Assembly (NCBI GenBank): GCA_026785745.1
Contig: JAJAZO010000259.1
Coordinates: forward strand, 1-7,766
Length of the DNA: 7,766 nucleotides
Origin: Chitinophagaceae bacterium
Lineage (GTDB): Bacteria; Bacteroidota; Bacteroidia; Chitinophagales; Chitinophagaceae
Reading direction: 5' to 3'
Shown one piece after another: positions 1 through 5,188 of this stretch. The notes beneath the pieces were generated by a model, which was given only the letters and a program-made list of their open reading frames with translations, did no database searches and had not been told where the DNA came from. Numbering within the stretch: position 1 is the stretch's first letter; each line of letters opens with the position of its first letter. Both the position numbers and the translations under genes were made by a program.

Positions 1-77
1 ATACGGAGCAGGGCAAGCATTTCACTCAGAAAACGAACTTTATTTTTTTCCTGGTAATCTTTCCAAATTTGCGACAT
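1..77 (-). CDS. Probable M20-family metallopeptidase/dipeptidase, N-terminal fragment
   Basis: Only the first 25 codons are present; the gene continues beyond the left edge. The ATG is at 77-75 and the peptide begins MSQIWKDYQEKNKVRFLSEM and continues LALLRI. This resembles the start of Bacteroidota M20 dipeptidases, which usually open with a W-K-x-Y-x-x-x-N-K-x-R-F-L helix followed by an L-L-R-I-P-S strand. Family members are two-zinc exopeptidases that hydrolyse dipeptides or N-acyl amino acids. None of the metal ligands lie in the visible part, so the assignment depends on the N-terminal pattern alone. The gene follows dinB on the same strand after 113 bp. I saw no TAnnTTTG promoter box in that gap, so readthrough from dinB is possible. 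No strong Shine-Dalgarno sequence is visible. Confidence 0.55.
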   Translation of the reverse strand, partial: MSQIWKDYQEKNKVRFLSEMLALLR

Positions 78-117
78 ATTGTTTTACTTTTTGGGGAACG
101 AAGATAGGGAAGGGGAG

Positions 118-145
118 TTTATGGTTTGCAGTTTATAGTTTTTGG
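118..145. repeat. Degenerate 14-bp tandem repeat, two units
   Basis: Two adjacent units, TTTATGGTTTGCAG (118-131) and TTTATAGTTTTTGG (132-145), match at 10 of 14 positions. They lie in the 113-bp gap between dinB and the M20 gene. No hairpin terminator or coding potential was seen in this gap. The pattern resembles the low-complexity repeats common in intergenic DNA of Bacteroidota; function unknown. Confidence 0.4.
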
Positions 146-190
146 TGTTGGCATAGGCTTCAGGGTGATAAGTCGCTGGTCCCTACCGTG

Positions 191-1396
191 TTAGTCTCCT
201 GATTTCTTTTTATTATGCCGGGTTGTATTTCCATTGGTTCCATCTGTAAGATTCGTGGTGGTGGCTTTCGAAATAACTTTGCTGCCGAATTGATTTTTGA
301 TATTATCAACTACTTTATATAACCCTAATTTCTCCACATTGTTCTCAAACAAATTCATCTGCATAGTAATCGGGATAAACTGGCTGAAGCGAACCCCTAA
401 CAACCGAACAGGTCTTTTCTTTTGATAGGATTTGTTGAACAGATATTTCACTTTTGCAATCAATACATCATCTAATGCAGTGTAATCAACAGTTTCTTGT
501 CGTGAAGTAGTTTCAAAATCTGAATAGCGGATTTTTACTGTAACACAACCTGTCAGTTTTTCATCTTCTCTTAATGAGTAAGCAGTTTTTTCAGTAAGTC
601 TTACTAATTCTTTTTTCAGAAATTCAACATCAGTGTAGTCCGTATCAAAAGTATTTTCATGGCTCATGCTTTTTTGCTCCCAGTCGGTTGTTATTTCTGT
701 ACTGCCAATACCATGTGCTTTATGCCAGAGGGCTTCTCCCCATTTTCCTGCAATTTTTTCTAAATGTTCAATAGGAGTTTTGGCAATATCTTCAATTGTA
801 TAAATGCCATAGCTTTTTAAATGCTGCTCTGTTTGTTTGCCCACACCATTTATTTTTTCAATGCCCAGCGGCCAGAGAAATGCTGTTTCTTTTCCATGCG
901 GTATTTCTAAAAAGCCATTCGGCTTTGCTTCATTCGTCGCCATCTTGGCGATAAATCTTGCAGAAGCTAAACCACAGGAAATAGGTAAACCTGTTTCGCT
1001 GGTAATCAATTGGCGCAAATCTTTTGCATACTGGCTTACGCCAAAAAATTTATCCATACCACTCAGGTCAATATAGAATTCATCAATGCTTGCTTTTTCA
1101 AACAGCGGAACCTTAGAAGCAATGATATCTGAAACCCACCTGGAATATTTACTATAATCACCACGGCTGGCATTGGTAACAATTACCTGCGGACAAAGCT
1201 GAAATGCTTTTTTCATCGGCATAGCAGAGTGGATACCAAATTTTCTTGCCTCATAACTGCAGGCGGCTACCACACCTCTTTCATATCCACCAACCACAAC
1301 AGGTTTTCCTTGTAAGGAAGGATTATTTCTTATTTCAACTGAAACAAAAAAGGAATCAAGGTCGAAGTGAGCAATATGTTTTTTGGATACCGGCAC
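191..1396 (-). CDS. dinB: DNA polymerase IV (Y-family translesion polymerase)
   Basis: This is a 401-residue error-prone polymerase that copies past damaged template bases without proofreading. The palm carries the metal-binding motif HFDLDSFF (residues 10-17), with catalytic D12 and the probable steric-gate F17. The second catalytic motif is SIDEFYID (103-110), with D105 and E106. The fingers motif YEARKFGIHSAMP (48-60) follows the first palm strand. A helix-hairpin-helix in the thumb (INGVGKQTEQHL, about 182-193) and a little-finger domain (about 245-345) complete the fold. QMNLF (346-350) fits a sliding-clamp binding motif. The last 30 residues are polar, rich in T, N and K, and probably disordered. 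The start is a GTG at 1396-1394. An in-frame TGA lies two codons upstream, and no better ATG exists near the conserved motif, so this start is well constrained. The gene lies 128 bp after rimM. A TACCTTTG box ends 4 nt before the GTG. No LexA-like operator was recognised. Confidence 0.96.
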   Translation of the reverse strand: MPVSKKHIAHFDLDSFFVSVEIRNNPSLQGKPVVVGGYERGVVAACSYEARKFGIHSAMPMKKAFQLCPQVIVTNASRGDYSKYSRWVSDIIASKVPLFEKASIDEFYIDLSGMDKFFGVSQYAKDLRQLITSETGLPISCGLASARFIAKMATNEAKPNGFLEIPHGKETAFLWPLGIEKINGVGKQTEQHLKSYGIYTIEDIAKTPIEHLEKIAGKWGEALWHKAHGIGSTEITTDWEQKSMSHENTFDTDYTDVEFLKKELVRLTEKTAYSLREDEKLTGCVTVKIRYSDFETTSRQETVDYTALDDVLIAKVKYLFNKSYQKKRPVRLLGVRFSQFIPITMQMNLFENNVEKLGLYKVVDNIKNQFGSKVISKATTTNLTDGTNGNTTRHNKKKSGD

Positions 1397-1400
1397 TATT

Positions 1401-1408
1401 CAAAGGTA
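1401..1408 (-). promoter_or_regulatory. Putative dinB -7 promoter box TACCTTTG
   Basis: On the minus strand TACCTTTG matches the Bacteroidota -7 consensus TAnnTTTG exactly. Only four bases (AATA) separate it from the GTG start, so a transcript started here would have almost no leader. The upstream element is poor: a TTG at 1426-1424 stands 15 nt away, shorter than the usual 19-21. The box is therefore suggestive only. Confidence 0.4.
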
Positions 1409-1416
1409 GAGAAAGT

Positions 1417-1447
1417 CCATAGTCAACAGACCATAGGTCGCAACAGA
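1417..1447. repeat. Tandem direct repeat upstream of dinB, two units
   Basis: The units CCATAGTCAACAGA (1417-1430) and CCATAGGTCGCAACAGA (1431-1447) adjoin. They share CCATAG at one end and CAACAGA at the other; the second unit carries three extra bases in the middle. They lie just upstream of the dinB -7 box, where a -33 element or regulator site would fall. They could equally be an intergenic repeat with no regulatory role. The rest of the 128-bp gap (1397-1524) shows no hairpin terminator for rimM. Confidence 0.5.
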
Positions 1448-1524
1448 TTATGAAAGCACCAATAGTTTGAGTGAGTAAAGATGGATATAATGAAAGAGGT
1501 ATAAGTTTTAGATCTGGTTGTGGG

Positions 1525-2040
1525 CTATAAATAAATTTCCAGCAATCCATCCGGCAACTCTACCATTACTTCTTTCTTCTTATGATTTACTTTTTGCAGT
1601 GTTTGTTCATGCAGTGGTATCAGCACTTCCTTTCCTTTTATTTCCAACCGGCAAAGCAGTTGATGCGGTTGTTCTATCAACTCTACTATCTCACCAAGAG
1701 GTTCATTATTATTGATAATGGTATAACCCAGCAAGCTTGCCGGTGCAGTTTTAGCAGCAAACTTTTTAAAATCAATTTCCGGCACCCATATTTCTTTTTG
1801 TGTGAGTTTGATGGCCGCTTCCCTTGTATTTATTCCTTCCAGTTTCAAATAAATTTCTTCTTCGCCTTTAATTTTTGCAGATTCAATAAACCAGGGAAGA
1901 AATGAGCTTTTCTTTTCTTCAATGAAAATTGCCTGTAATCCTTTCAAAGATGTTTTCTTTCCCAACTGATGTTTGAGCAGCAGTTCGCCCAGAAGGCCAT
2001 GTACGGCAACAAGCTTTCCGATCTTAAAGTATTCTGCCAT
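1525..2040 (-). CDS. rimM: 16S rRNA processing / 30S maturation protein RimM
   Basis: This 171-residue protein assists late assembly of the 30S subunit head through binding to ribosomal protein S19. The N-terminal RimM domain carries the signature FKIGKLVAVHGLLGEL (residues 5-20) and runs to about residue 90, including a conserved NTREAA-type helix (71-76). A PRC-barrel follows (about 98-171), with G-Y-T-I, the GEIVELIEQPHQLL segment (116-129), VLIPLHEQTL (139-148) and the terminal ELPDGLLEIYL. The length is normal for the family. The ATG at 2040 was chosen because the signature begins five residues later; an in-frame TTG at 2088 would add 16 unconserved residues running into the terminator region. 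The gene follows rpsP, its usual neighbour, but an intrinsic terminator and a TATATTTG box lie between them. The trmD and rplS genes that often follow rimM are not here; dinB comes next. Confidence 0.93.
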   Translation of the reverse strand: MAEYFKIGKLVAVHGLLGELLLKHQLGKKTSLKGLQAIFIEEKKSSFLPWFIESAKIKGEEEIYLKLEGINTREAAIKLTQKEIWVPEIDFKKFAAKTAPASLLGYTIINNNEPLGEIVELIEQPHQLLCRLEIKGKEVLIPLHEQTLQKVNHKKKEVMVELPDGLLEIYL

Positions 2041-2045
2041 TGTAG

Positions 2046-2053
2046 CAAATATA
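2046..2053 (-). promoter_or_regulatory. Putative rimM -7 promoter box TATATTTG
   Basis: On the minus strand TATATTTG is an exact TAnnTTTG match and is identical to the box in the rpsP promoter. It ends five bases (CTACA) before the rimM ATG, so transcription from it would give a leaderless or nearly leaderless mRNA. No TTTG stands at the normal distance; that position is filled by a 10-bp-period repeat, and the nearest TTTG (2089-2086) is 32 nt upstream. Confidence 0.45.
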
Positions 2054-2080
2054 ATCTGTGTTAATCTGTATAGTCTGTGG
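2051..2080. repeat. Three-unit 10-bp tandem repeat upstream of rimM
   Basis: On the plus strand three 10-bp units follow one another: ATAATCTGTG, TTAATCTGTA and TAGTCTGTGG, each with the core A/G-TCTGT. On the minus strand they read as ACAGATTA-like units after CCACAGAC. The period equals about one helical turn. The array lies between the rpsP terminator and the rimM -7 box, overlapping the latter by three bases. Similar CACAGATTAACACAGATT strings occur as dispersed repeats in other genomes (from memory, not checked). Confidence 0.6.
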
Positions 2081-2086
2081 CTAAGC

Positions 2087-2122
2087 AAAAAAATCCCGTC
2101 TCGTTTAAAACGAGACGGGATT
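2087..2122 (-). terminator. Rho-independent terminator of rpsP
   Basis: AATCCCGTCTCG (2092-2103) and CGAGACGGGATT (2111-2122) form a perfect 12-bp GC-rich stem with the loop TTTAAAA; the inverted repeat extends to 15 bp if the loop bases are counted. Read on the minus strand, the stem is followed at once by seven T residues (2093-2087). This is a strong intrinsic terminator placed 45 bp after the rpsP stop. It separates rpsP transcription from rimM. There is no equally good T-tract on the plus-strand side, so it acts mainly in the minus direction. Confidence 0.9.
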
Positions 2123-2146
2123 ACGAACTTTCAGGATGTGGACTTG

Positions 2147-2162
2147 TCTGCCGGCAGGCAGG
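2147..2162. repeat. GC-rich palindromic intergenic element
   Basis: CTGCCGGCAG (2148-2157) is a perfect 10-bp palindrome, extended on one side by GCAGG, which repeats its right half. It sits in the rpsP 3' untranslated region, 5-20 bp beyond the stop codon and upstream of the terminator hairpin. The base composition differs sharply from the AT-rich surroundings. CCTGCC/GGCAGG palindromes are, from memory, frequent dispersed repeats in Bacteroidota. Confidence 0.45.
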
Positions 2163-2166
2163 TTAT

Positions 2167-2613
2167 TTATCCTTCATTGCCACCTTCGCTTTCTGCCCTT
2201 CTCTCAGGTCTGGGACCCGGCATCGGACGTCTTGTTCTTTTGTTGTTGTAGACATCTTCCTGGCGTTTTTTCAAATGTGCTTCATGTTCTGCACTCCACT
2301 TGGTAAATTTTTCCATCGCAGCAGCATCATCAAACAGGCCAAGCCCCACACCACGGAGCAGGTGTTTAAGATACAATACACCTTTGAAGCTAAGGATGCG
2401 GCGAACGGTGTCTGTAGGTGTAGCACCTTTGCTCAACCACTCCAATGCTTTCTGACGGTCAAGCTGAATAGTAGCAGGAACAGTCAGAGGATTGTAAGTA
2501 CCTAATTTCTGGATGAATTTGCCATCACGGGGTGCCCGGGAGTCGGCAATAACGATGAAGTAAAAGGGTCTCTTTTTGGACCCGTGTCTTTGAAGACGGA
2601 TTTTGGCTGACAT
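2167..2613 (-). CDS. rpsP: 30S ribosomal protein S16 with C-terminal extension
   Basis: This 148-residue protein is a component of the 30S body that binds 16S rRNA early in assembly. The S16 fold occupies about residues 1-82. It opens with [20 protein letters not shown], then [23 protein letters not shown], which holds the conserved RPFY and G-x-Y-N-P elements, and continues with the helix [19 protein letters not shown]. About 65 further residues form a charged tail, including [20 protein letters not shown], then a P/R/E/G-rich end likely to be disordered. E. coli S16 has 82 residues; extended S16 proteins are usual in Bacteroidota, so the tail is not an error. The ATG at 2613-2611 directly precedes the conserved start. 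The gene has its own consensus promoter and a structured leader upstream and an intrinsic terminator downstream, so it can be transcribed as a single-gene unit. Confidence 0.96.
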   Translation of the reverse strand: MSAKIRLQRHGSKKRPFYFIVIADSRAPRDGKFIQKLGTYNPLTVPATIQLDRQKALEWLSKGATPTDTVRRILSFKGVLYLKHLLRGVGLGLFDDAAAMEKFTKWSAEHEAHLKKRQEDVYNNKRTRRPMPGPRPERRAESEGGNEG

Positions 2614-2623
2614 TAAATAGAAA

Positions 2624-2682
2624 TTTAACGTTGTTAAACAATAATTGTTATCCCGATAGTTATCGGGGCCGGTAAAAACCGG
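2624..2682 (-). promoter_or_regulatory. Structured rpsP 5' leader with four consecutive inverted repeats
   Basis: The predicted rpsP leader contains, on plus-strand coordinates, TTTAAC/GTTAAA (2624-2629 with 2633-2638), AACAAT/ATTGTT (2637-2642 with 2644-2649), CCCGAT/ATCGGG (2652-2657 with 2662-2667) and CCGGT/ACCGG (2669-2673 with 2678-2682). The two GC-rich hairpins lie next to the predicted transcription start; the two AT-rich ones lie nearer the start codon and share two bases. No run of T follows the GC hairpins, so they are not terminators. The leader could bind a ribosomal protein or stabilise the mRNA. The CCCGATA/TATCGGG part could instead be a dispersed repeat. Confidence 0.45.
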
Positions 2683-2686
2683 ACAG

Positions 2687-2717
2687 CAAATATAGGAACG
2701 AAAGGGGAAATGGCAAA
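2687..2717 (-). promoter_or_regulatory. rpsP promoter, Bacteroidota type (TTTG-N19-TATATTTG)
   Basis: Read on the minus strand, TTTG at 2717-2714 is followed after exactly 19 nt by TATATTTG at 2694-2687. Both boxes match the Bacteroidota primary-sigma consensus (TTTG at -33, TAnnTTTG at -7) with ideal spacing. The predicted start site is near 2682-2680, giving a leader of roughly 70 nt before the rpsP ATG. It is the best promoter in the window and allows rpsP expression independent of ffh. Confidence 0.75.
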
Positions 2718-2740
2718 GGAATGTAGAACAGATGAATATT

Positions 2741-2830
2741 GAACAAGGAATATCGAAGGAAGGCAGAATATTTCAAAGATTTTGAGCCAAATTCATTATT
2801 CGTAATTCCTTGTTCTTCTGCTCGATATTC
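2741..2830. repeat. Interrupted inverted repeat downstream of ffh
   Basis: GAACAAGGAAT (2741-2751) is exactly inverted as ATTCCTTGTTC (2805-2815), separated by 53 bp. A second pair, GAATATCGA (2748-2756) and TCGATATTC (2822-2830), overlaps the first. The left side also carries degenerate direct repeats such as GAATGTAGAACA and GAATATTGAACA (from 2719). The element fills most of the gap between the ffh stop and the rpsP promoter. It has no T-tract and does not look like a terminator. It resembles a dispersed intergenic repeat. Confidence 0.5.
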
Positions 2831-2832
2831 TC

Positions 2833-4158
2833 TTATTTCTTCATCCCCGGTATCATTCTGCCCATCGTCCCCATTTTGTTCATATTCTTCATCATCCCCT
2901 TCATTTGTTCAAACTGCTTGATGAAGGCATTTAATTCGTTCAGATCCTTACCGGCACCTTTGGCTATGCGTTTTTTTCGACCGCCGTCAATCAGATCCGG
3001 ATCGGCTCTTTCCGCAGGGGTCATGGAGTTTATCATGGCTTCAATGCCTTTAAAAGAGTCATCGTTGATGTCAATGTCTTTTAGCTTGCTGCCCATTCCG
3101 GGTATCATACCCAGCATGTCTTTCATATTGCCCATCTTTTTGATGGCTTCCAACTGAGTTTTGAAATCGGCAAAGTCAAATTTATTTTTGCGGATCTTGG
3201 CTTCTAATTTCTTAGCCTCTACCTCATCAAATTGCTCCTGTGCCCGTTCTACTAAACTGGTAATATCACCCATACCAAGAATACGTTGCGCCATCCTTTC
3301 CGGGTAAAACACATCCAGGGTATCCATCTTTTCACCACTGCTGGTAAACTTGATAGGTTTATTAACGGTGTATTTGATAGAAATAGCTGCACCACCTCTT
3401 GTATCACCATCTAACTTGGTAAGAACAACACCGGTAAAATCAAGTCTTTCATTAAAAGCTTTAGCCGTATTTACTGCATCCTGGCCGGTCATGCTGTCCA
3501 CCACAAATAATATCTCTTGTGGATTAACTGCATTTTTTACATCAGCTACTTCCTTCATCATCACTTCATCAACAGCAAGGCGACCGGCAGTATCTATAAT
3601 CAACACATTCTTGTTCTTACTTCTTGCTTCTTTCACAGCATTTTTAGCGATGTCGACTACGTCTTTATTTTCCAGCTCAATATGAACATCCACACCAATC
3701 TGTTCTCCCAATACCCTTAACTGTTCCATCGCAGCGGGGCGATAAATATCGGCGGCTACCAGCATAGGAGAAAGACCCTTCTTCGATTTCAGAAAATTGG
3801 CCAGCTTACCACTAAAAGTGGTTTTACCGCTACCTTGTAAGCCAGCAATCAGGATAATGGCAGGATTTCCTTTTGCATTAAAAACAGCTTCCTGTCCACC
3901 CATCAATTCGGTCAGTTCATCTTGTACAATCTTGGTCATCAACTGGCCGGGAGAAATAGCATTAATTACTTTTTCACCCATTGCCTGTTCTTTCACTTTA
4001 TCAGTAAATTCTTTGGCAATTTTATAATTCACATCCGCATCTACTAAGGCCCGTCGAATTTCTTTTAATGTAGTGGCAATGTTAAGCTCAGTTATCCGAC
4101 CCTGACCTTTGAGGTTCTTAAAAGCACTTTCAAGTTTTTCCTGTAAAGAATTAAACAT
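2833..4158 (-). CDS. ffh: Signal recognition particle GTPase Ffh (SRP54)
   Basis: This 441-residue protein binds 4.5S/SRP RNA and signal sequences of nascent membrane proteins and delivers ribosomes to FtsY and SecYEG. The N domain (about 1-85) includes the ALVDADVN motif near residue 38. The G domain has the P-loop GLQGSGKTT (106-114), DTAGR (189-193), TKLDGDTRGGAA (247-258) and a G-E-K-M-D-x-L-D-x-F-Y-P-E segment (275-287). The M domain (about 305-441) contains the SRP-RNA binding region INSMTPAERADPDLIDG (376-392) followed by basic residues, and ends in a methionine-rich tail. Length is normal. I chose the ATG at 4158-4156, which gives the usual M-F-N-S-L-Q start; an in-frame TTG three codons earlier is possible but unlikely. 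A TATCTTTG box and a strong hairpin lie upstream. Confidence 0.97.
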   Translation of the reverse strand: MFNSLQEKLESAFKNLKGQGRITELNIATTLKEIRRALVDADVNYKIAKEFTDKVKEQAMGEKVINAISPGQLMTKIVQDELTELMGGQEAVFNAKGNPAIILIAGLQGSGKTTFSGKLANFLKSKKGLSPMLVAADIYRPAAMEQLRVLGEQIGVDVHIELENKDVVDIAKNAVKEARSKNKNVLIIDTAGRLAVDEVMMKEVADVKNAVNPQEILFVVDSMTGQDAVNTAKAFNERLDFTGVVLTKLDGDTRGGAAISIKYTVNKPIKFTSSGEKMDTLDVFYPERMAQRILGMGDITSLVERAQEQFDEVEAKKLEAKIRKNKFDFADFKTQLEAIKKMGNMKDMLGMIPGMGSKLKDIDINDDSFKGIEAMINSMTPAERADPDLIDGGRKKRIAKGAGKDLNELNAFIKQFEQMKGMMKNMNKMGTMGRMIPGMKK

Positions 4159-4191
4159 AGTTCTCAATATTTATCACTGTATCACAAAAAC

Positions 4192-4220
4192 AAAAAGTGA
4201 ACATTAAATGTTCACTTTTT
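4192..4220 (-). terminator. Intrinsic terminator downstream of rpoD, in the ffh leader
   Basis: AAAAAGTGAACA (4192-4203) and TGTTCACTTTTT (4209-4220) form a perfect 12-bp stem with the loop TTAAA, extendable to 14-bp inverted-repeat arms. In the minus direction the stem ends in T residues and is followed by more T-rich sequence (TTTTTGTTTTTGTG including the stem end). It lies 98 bp after the rpoD stop and 33 bp before the ffh ATG. It should terminate rpoD transcription. Its symmetry would let it work in both directions, but no gene approaches from the other side. Its position below the ffh -7 box is odd. Confidence 0.8.
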
Positions 4221-4229
4221 AAAGAATTG

Positions 4230-4237
4230 CAAAGATA
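4230..4237 (-). promoter_or_regulatory. Putative ffh -7 promoter box TATCTTTG
   Basis: On the minus strand TATCTTTG matches TAnnTTTG exactly and predicts a start near 4225, about 65 nt before the ffh ATG. No TTTG was found 17-23 nt upstream, so the -33 part is missing or degenerate. The transcript would enter the 4220-4192 hairpin almost immediately. No alternative promoter was seen between the hairpin and the gene. Confidence 0.4.
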
Positions 4238-4318
4238 CAACTTCGCTAAGGAAAAGCTTTGTCGTATAAATAGAAGTGTAAAGTTTTATGTCAGTATAAT
4301 CTTTTTAAATGGTTGAAA

Positions 4319-5188
4319 TTATGAGCCAAGATAAGTTCGCAGCATGCTGCACCTGTTAGATGCTTTCAGTTTAGTAATTGCTTTGTCTTTTATCTGCCTT
4401 ACCCGTTCCCTTGTCAGGCTAAATCGTTCGCCAATATCTTCCAGGCTCATTGGGTGGTCAACACCGATACCGAAAAAAAAGCAAATAACCTCTTTTTGAC
4501 GTTCAGTCAGTGTTTTGAGACTACGGTCAATCTCCAGTTTCAGCGATTGATTATGAACCAGTTCACCGTCTGTTTTTTCCGTATTTGTATTCTCTAATAC
4601 GTCAATCAAGGTGTTCTCTTCACCATCAGAAAGAGGGGAGTCTATGCTTACATGCCGGCCATTGATACCCAGGGTAGCTGTTACTTCCTCAATATCCATT
4701 TCCAATAGTTCCGCCAACTCTTCTGCTGAAGGTTCCCGTTCATACTGCTGTTCCAACAGCGAATAGGCCTTTTGAATACGATTGGTCAGTCCCACTTTAT
4801 TCAGTGGTAACCGTACAATCCTTGATTGCTCGGCCAAGGCCTGTAAAATGCTCTGGCGAATCCACCAAACAGCGTAGGAAATAAATTTGAATCCCCGGGT
4901 TTCATCAAAACGCTGTGCTGCTTTGATTAAGCCGACGTTTCCCTCGTTAATCAAATCAGGAAGTGATAACCCCTGGTTTTGGTACTGTTTAGCCACAGAT
5001 ACTACAAATCGCAGGTTGGCCTTGGTAAGGCGGTCCAGCGATTTTTGGCATCCTTGCCTGATAAGGACAGCTAATTTTACCTCCTCTGCCGGGGTAATGA
5101 GTTCGACTTTGCCGATCTCCTGAAGATACTTTTCTAAACTTTGGGATTCACGATTAGTAATAGACTTCGTGATTTTGAGTTGTCTCAT
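4319..5188 (-). CDS. rpoD: RNA polymerase sigma factor RpoD, Bacteroidota short form
   Basis: This 289-residue sigma-70 factor directs core RNA polymerase to promoters. Region 1.2 begins near residue 16 ([20 protein letters not shown]); region 1.1 and the long non-conserved region are absent, as normal in Bacteroidota. Region 2 spans about 50-120, with [20 protein letters not shown] (59-78) and the -7 recognition and melting part [17 protein letters not shown] (98-114). Region 3 covers about 123-200. Region 4 (about 220-285) includes [13 protein letters not shown] (228-240) and the helix-turn-helix with [13 protein letters not shown] (258-270). ATG 5188 gives the family start [15 protein letters not shown]; another ATG at 5194 would add two residues. 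Small departures from the form I remember, such as C47 where D is usual and S-N-R-C-S-M near the end, leave open that it is a second RpoD-like paralogue. No consensus promoter was found upstream. Confidence 0.9.
   Translation of the reverse strand: MRQLKITKSITNRESQSLEKYLQEIGKVELITPAEEVKLAVLIRQGCQKSLDRLTKANLRFVVSVAKQYQNQGLSLPDLINEGNVGLIKAAQRFDETRGFKFISYAVWWIRQSILQALAEQSRIVRLPLNKVGLTNRIQKAYSLLEQQYEREPSAEELAELLEMDIEEVTATLGINGRHVSIDSPLSDGEENTLIDVLENTNTEKTDGELVHNQSLKLEIDRSLKTLTERQKEVICFFFGIGVDHPMSLEDIGERFSLTRERVRQIKDKAITKLKASNRCSMLRTYLGS

Noticed and set aside
1401..1447. Search for a LexA-type SOS operator before dinB
   Set aside because: The repeats found are direct, not the inverted arrangement expected of a known LexA box.
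1356..1550. 64-codon minus-strand open frame across the rimM end, the gap and the dinB start
   Set aside because: It overlaps both genes in another frame, has no recognisable sequence and covers the repeat-bearing spacer.
2041..2088. N-terminal extension of RimM from a TTG at 2088
   Set aside because: It adds 16 unconserved residues, crosses the 10-bp repeat and the -7 box, and the family signature starts right after the ATG at 2040.
2077..2505. 142-codon plus-strand open frame over rpsP
   Set aside because: It runs antisense to rpsP, includes the terminator hairpin and has no coding signature.
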